This document shows, one piece after another, positions 5,005 through 7,992 of a stretch of 7,992 nucleotides of DNA. A model generated the notes under the pieces. It saw only the letters and a program-made list of their open reading frames with translations, searched no databases and was not told the origin of the DNA. The stretch is taken from contig DLZA01000407.1 of assembly GCA_003447515.1 (NCBI GenBank), positions 1-7,992 of the forward strand. The letters run 5' to 3'. Source of the stretch: Paracoccaceae bacterium (GTDB lineage Bacteria; Pseudomonadota; Alphaproteobacteria; Rhodobacterales; Rhodobacteraceae). The translations under genes were made by a program, and so were the position numbers. The stretch's first letter is position 1; every line of letters begins with the position of its first letter.

Positions 5005-7992
5005 TTAAGTCTTGTGACTGTGGCTGCGCCAGTTGACGATCATGGCGCTTAATAACGCTATCAGCAGGGCGAAGATTAGGCCAAGTGAAAGCACGGTAAG
5101 GGATTGCATCGTGGCGGACATTTTAGTGAGAGGACCGATTTGGAGGGATGTGATCCATGTAGGTGCTGCGTCGGTGGCGATGCGGATGCCGACGGTGGCA
5201 ACTAGCAAAACGAGTGCAGCGGCAGAGGCGACAAGAAGGATGATCCGTTGACCGATGGCTTTGTGGTGACCTAATGCCGCTCGGCGGTAGCTGGTGAATA
5301 GGTTGCCCACGTCTTTTTGTACGATCAGCAGAGATGGCACGACGAGTAATACAATGAAGAGGCCGACACCAAGGCCATAGCAGAGTGTGATGACGGTTGG
5401 TTTTAGAAACTCGGCTTGGCGAGAACCTTCATAGAGAAGTGGTGTTAGTCCAAGGACTGTTGTGAGTGTGGTCAGCAGGACAGGTCTCAGGCGGTCTGTT
5501 GCAGCATCCACAATGGCGGGAAATAAGCCGCGGGTTTTCGAGTATTCATCGACAGTAGTCACCAGAACGATACTGTCATTGATGATAATGCCGGACATGC
5601 CAATAAGGCCCACCACAGAGAAGATAGATAACGGCACGTCCCACGCATGGTGGCCATAAATAGTTCCAATCATACCGAAGGGAATGACTGCCATGACGAC
5701 CAATGGGCGGGTCCAACTGGCAAAGATCCACGTGAGTGTGAGGTAGATGCCAAGCATACAGAGTGAGAACCCAAGAAAGGCATCGGAGAGGAACTGCTCC
5801 TCTTGTTCTGCAAGGCCGGACATGCGCCATTCAATACCCAAGTCGGAGGCAATTTGGGGCATAATAACGGTGCGCAATTGGTCTTCAATGAAAGTAGCTC
5901 GGTCGGCATTGTCCTCGGATATGTCCCCGGTGACAGATATTAAGCGGATGCCGTTTTCGCGGCGTACAGTAGAAAACCCAAGTGTTGTTTCAATACTGAC
6001 TATGTCGGTGAGTGGGACGTATGTTCCAGAAGTTGTACGCAGGCGGGTTTTTTGTAAGAAGTCTGCGGCGAGTTCATTTTCGGGCAGCCGCACAGTTACT
6101 TTGGCGGTACGGATACCATCGGGAAATGTTGCCGCCTCGATCCCGTTGAGGCGATTGCGCAATTCGCGGCCGACGTCGTCGATGGTGAAGCCTAGGGATC
6201 GTCCTTGCGGGGTGAGCTCGAGGACGAATTCCTCTTTATCGTAGGCTAGGTTGTCCTCTACTGCGGAAACTTCGGGGTATTGAGCGACGGCGGTCTTGAG
6301 CGCTTCGGAGGCGGTCTTGAGCGTATCAGCATCTGCACCATAGATCTGAATGTCCATGCTATCTCCACCTGGGCCAGAACTCCATCCACGAAAGCTAACG
6401 GTTTCAAGCAAAGGGTGCTTTCGCACGTTATCCTGTATGGCAGCCACCAATTCGTGTGATGTGTAGGGACGGCTATCAGCGTCGATAAGTTCTATGGCTA
6501 TGGAGCCCAGCTGGTCTTGGTCTTTAGTGTCAGATCCTGCGAGGGAACGGCCTGTGTTGCCACCAACTTCGGCCAGGACGTAGGTTACCGGGTTTTTACC
6601 ATACTCTTTTTCGTAATTCTTTGCGGTGTCTGCGACGGCGCGTTGTAATTCGCGTACCATTTCAAGAGTTTCGTCGCGAGTTGCTCCTGACAGCATGGCG
6701 ATATTGCCAGAAATAGAAGCGCGTTCAGGCGCGTTGAAGAACCGCCAGCGCACGTCGCCTGATATGAACAACGCGGCCTGGGTGGTCAAAAGGGCGGTGA
6801 CCCCTGCAAGTACGGGATAACGGAATACTAGTACCCACCCCATCAATTTGCGAAAGACTTTGTGTTTGAACCAATCAAACCCTTTGTTGAATGTTTCGGA
6901 CGGCCAATCATACCAGTGTTTGGATTTGATGGCATGCAGTGCGTGAGACATGTGGTTGGGCAGGATGATGAAGCATTCCAAAAGGGAGGCAATCAATACG
7001 GCGATCACGGTGAAGGGAATATCCATTATGAGTGAACCAAAGCTCCCTCCAATAGCAACGAGACCAAAGAAAGCAATGACGGTAGTGATGGTCGCAGAGA
7101 ACACAGGCGGGGCCATCCGGATTGCGGCATTTTCAGCGGCACTGACAGGATCTTCACCTAATTTTCTTGCACGGAAATCAGCGTGCTCACCCACGACGAT
7201 GGCGTCATCGACGACGATGCCAAGGGTAATGATCAGTCCAAATAGCGAGACCATGTTGATGGTAAGGCCTGCGGCATACATCAAACCGACGGCAGCAAAC
7301 ATAGCCACGGGTATGCCTGCAGCGACCCAGAATGCAGTGCGGGCGTTTAGGAATATGAACAGCAGCAAAACCACAAGGCCTAGACCCATTAGACCGTTGT
7401 CTACTAAGATGTTTAGGCGATCTGTAATGGATTGTGCTCGAGTACGAATTAGTTCGATAGTGACGCCCTCGGGCAGGGTCGGCTGCATTTCTGTTGCGAC
7501 GTCTTGAACCTGGTTTTGCATACTTATGGCATCGCCCTGATTAGAACGGTCTACCCGGATAGAAATGGCGGGGTAGTCACCAACAAAGTAGCTGCGTTTG
7601 CGGTCAACGCCTTCGACAGTTACGTTCGCCACATCACCCACCCGCAGTTTGGAACCATCAGGATTGGAGCGCACAATGATTTGTTGGATCTGATCAGCAG
7701 TGCGTTTTTCGATTCCAGTGCGAACACGGGCAGCCCCTCCTGCAACATCGCCTGCGGGATCTGCTTCCGCCTCCTCCGCGATGGCAGAGGCGATTTGTTG
7801 CAATGTGACATCGTTGCGAATGAGTGAGATTTCAGGTGCGTTTATGATAATTTCTTGCGCTGAAACCCCTCTAATAGTTGTACGAGTTATGCCTACACGA
7901 AAAAGGCGGGCGGAGAATTCATCTGCAAAACGTCCAAGTTGTTCAGCCGAAACTGGCCCAGAGATTATGACGTCGGTGACACGATCGCGCCA
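5005..7992 (-). CDS. RND efflux permease (AcrB/HAE-type), N-terminus beyond window, with C-terminal two-helix extension
   Basis: Proton-driven inner-membrane pump subunit that works as a trimer with a periplasmic adaptor and outer-membrane channel. The frame is open to the right edge: 995 residues are visible and roughly 140-150 are missing by comparison with AcrB. Visible order: rest of the first porter domain, TM2-TM6 (about 199-347), TM7 (390-410), the second periplasmic loop, TM8-TM12 (about 736-890), then an extension. TM4 carries the Asp pair of VVDDAIVV (D262, D263). TM10 reads IIINDSIVLV (N805, D806), without the Lys found in AcrB. TM11 has the conserved RLRPVLLTTLTTVLG. After the usual end near residue 900, about 90 residues follow with two more hydrophobic stretches (about 916-936 and 965-988) and a polar RSHSHKT tail. 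Residue numbers count from the right edge. The substrate is unknown; the adaptor gene is probably upstream, outside the window. Confidence 0.95.
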   Translation of the reverse strand, partial: WRDRVTDVIISGPVSAEQLGRFADEFSARLFRVGITRTTIRGVSAQEIIINAPEISLIRNDVTLQQIASAIAEEAEADPAGDVAGGAARVRTGIEKRTADQIQQIIVRSNPDGSKLRVGDVANVTVEGVDRKRSYFVGDYPAISIRVDRSNQGDAISMQNQVQDVATEMQPTLPEGVTIELIRTRAQSITDRLNILVDNGLMGLGLVVLLLFIFLNARTAFWVAAGIPVAMFAAVGLMYAAGLTINMVSLFGLIITLGIVVDDAIVVGEHADFRARKLGEDPVSAAENAAIRMAPPVFSATITTVIAFFGLVAIGGSFGSLIMDIPFTVIAVLIASLLECFIILPNHMSHALHAIKSKHWYDWPSETFNKGFDWFKHKVFRKLMGWVLVFRYPVLAGVTALLTTQAALFISGDVRWRFFNAPERASISGNIAMLSGATRDETLEMVRELQRAVADTAKNYEKEYGKNPVTYVLAEVGGNTGRSLAGSDTKDQDQLGSIAIELIDADSRPYTSHELVAAIQDNVRKHPLLETVSFRGWSSGPGGDSMDIQIYGADADTLKTASEALKTAVAQYPEVSAVEDNLAYDKEEFVLELTPQGRSLGFTIDDVGRELRNRLNGIEAATFPDGIRTAKVTVRLPENELAADFLQKTRLRTTSGTYVPLTDIVSIETTLGFSTVRRENGIRLISVTGDISEDNADRATFIEDQLRTVIMPQIASDLGIEWRMSGLAEQEEQFLSDAFLGFSLCMLGIYLTLTWIFASWTRPLVVMAVIPFGMIGTIYGHHAWDVPLSIFSVVGLIGMSGIIINDSIVLVTTVDEYSKTRGLFPAIVDAATDRLRPVLLTTLTTVLGLTPLLYEGSRQAEFLKPTVITLCYGLGVGLFIVLLVVPSLLIVQKDVGNLFTSYRRAALGHHKAIGQRIILLVASAAALVLLVATVGIRIATDAAPTWITSLQIGPLTKMSATMQSLTVLSLGLIFALLIALLSAMIVNWRSHSHKT

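Noticed and set aside
5747..6244. A 165-codon plus-strand open frame inside the RND gene
   Set aside because: Antisense to the second periplasmic loop of the pump, with a Ser/Arg-rich translation that matches nothing known.
6950..7507. A 185-codon open frame on the plus strand inside the RND gene
   Set aside because: It is antisense to highly conserved RND helices TM2-TM6. Its low-complexity Met/Ala/Thr-rich translation is typical of an antisense shadow.
1..7992. Search by eye for tRNA or rRNA genes, CRISPR arrays, insertion sequences, attachment sites, toxin-antitoxin or defence modules
   Set aside because: No cloverleaf, no regularly spaced direct repeats, no transposase or integrase motifs and no defence-type domains were seen. 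All long frames are explained by housekeeping, transport or small-enzyme families.

Overview
The window looks like ordinary chromosome from an alphaproteobacterium, most likely a marine Rhodobacteraceae (Roseobacter-group) species. This rests on recalled resemblance of the proteins (ThrRS, the drug/metabolite transporter, the 84-residue orphan and the RND pump) and on a moderate GC content that looks close to half. No search was run. No RNA gene, insertion sequence, phage gene, integrase, CRISPR array or defence gene is visible.

Layout from left to right. (1) Positions 1-1298, minus strand: the first 432 codons of threonyl-tRNA synthetase (thrS), cut by the left edge. (2) A 252-bp divergent intergenic region follows, with a good sigma70-type promoter pointing right and a weaker candidate pointing left. 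(3) Positions 1551-2468, plus: an EamA/DMT-family membrane transporter, followed by a possible terminator. (4) Positions 2594-2848, plus: an 84-residue protein of unknown function with its own promoter, ribosome binding site and a clear Rho-independent terminator, so probably a single-gene transcript. (5) Positions 2943-4871, plus: three tightly packed genes, an RluE-type 23S rRNA pseudouridine synthase, an ABHD10-like serine hydrolase and an FMN nitroreductase, joined by a 1-nt gap and a 4-nt ATGA overlap. (6) A 133-bp convergent gap holds two small AT-rich inverted repeats. (7) Positions 5005-7992, minus: the C-terminal 995 residues of an RND efflux permease, cut by the right edge. It carries an unusual C-terminal extension with two extra predicted membrane helices.

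The genes do not form one pathway. They are housekeeping translation functions (thrS, rluE), membrane export (EamA, RND) and two small soluble enzymes that share a transcript with rluE. I found no convincing undescribed multi-gene system. The features most worth a second look are the 14-helix RND architecture, its Asn-Asp pair where AcrB has a Lys in TM10, and the orphan 84-residue gene.
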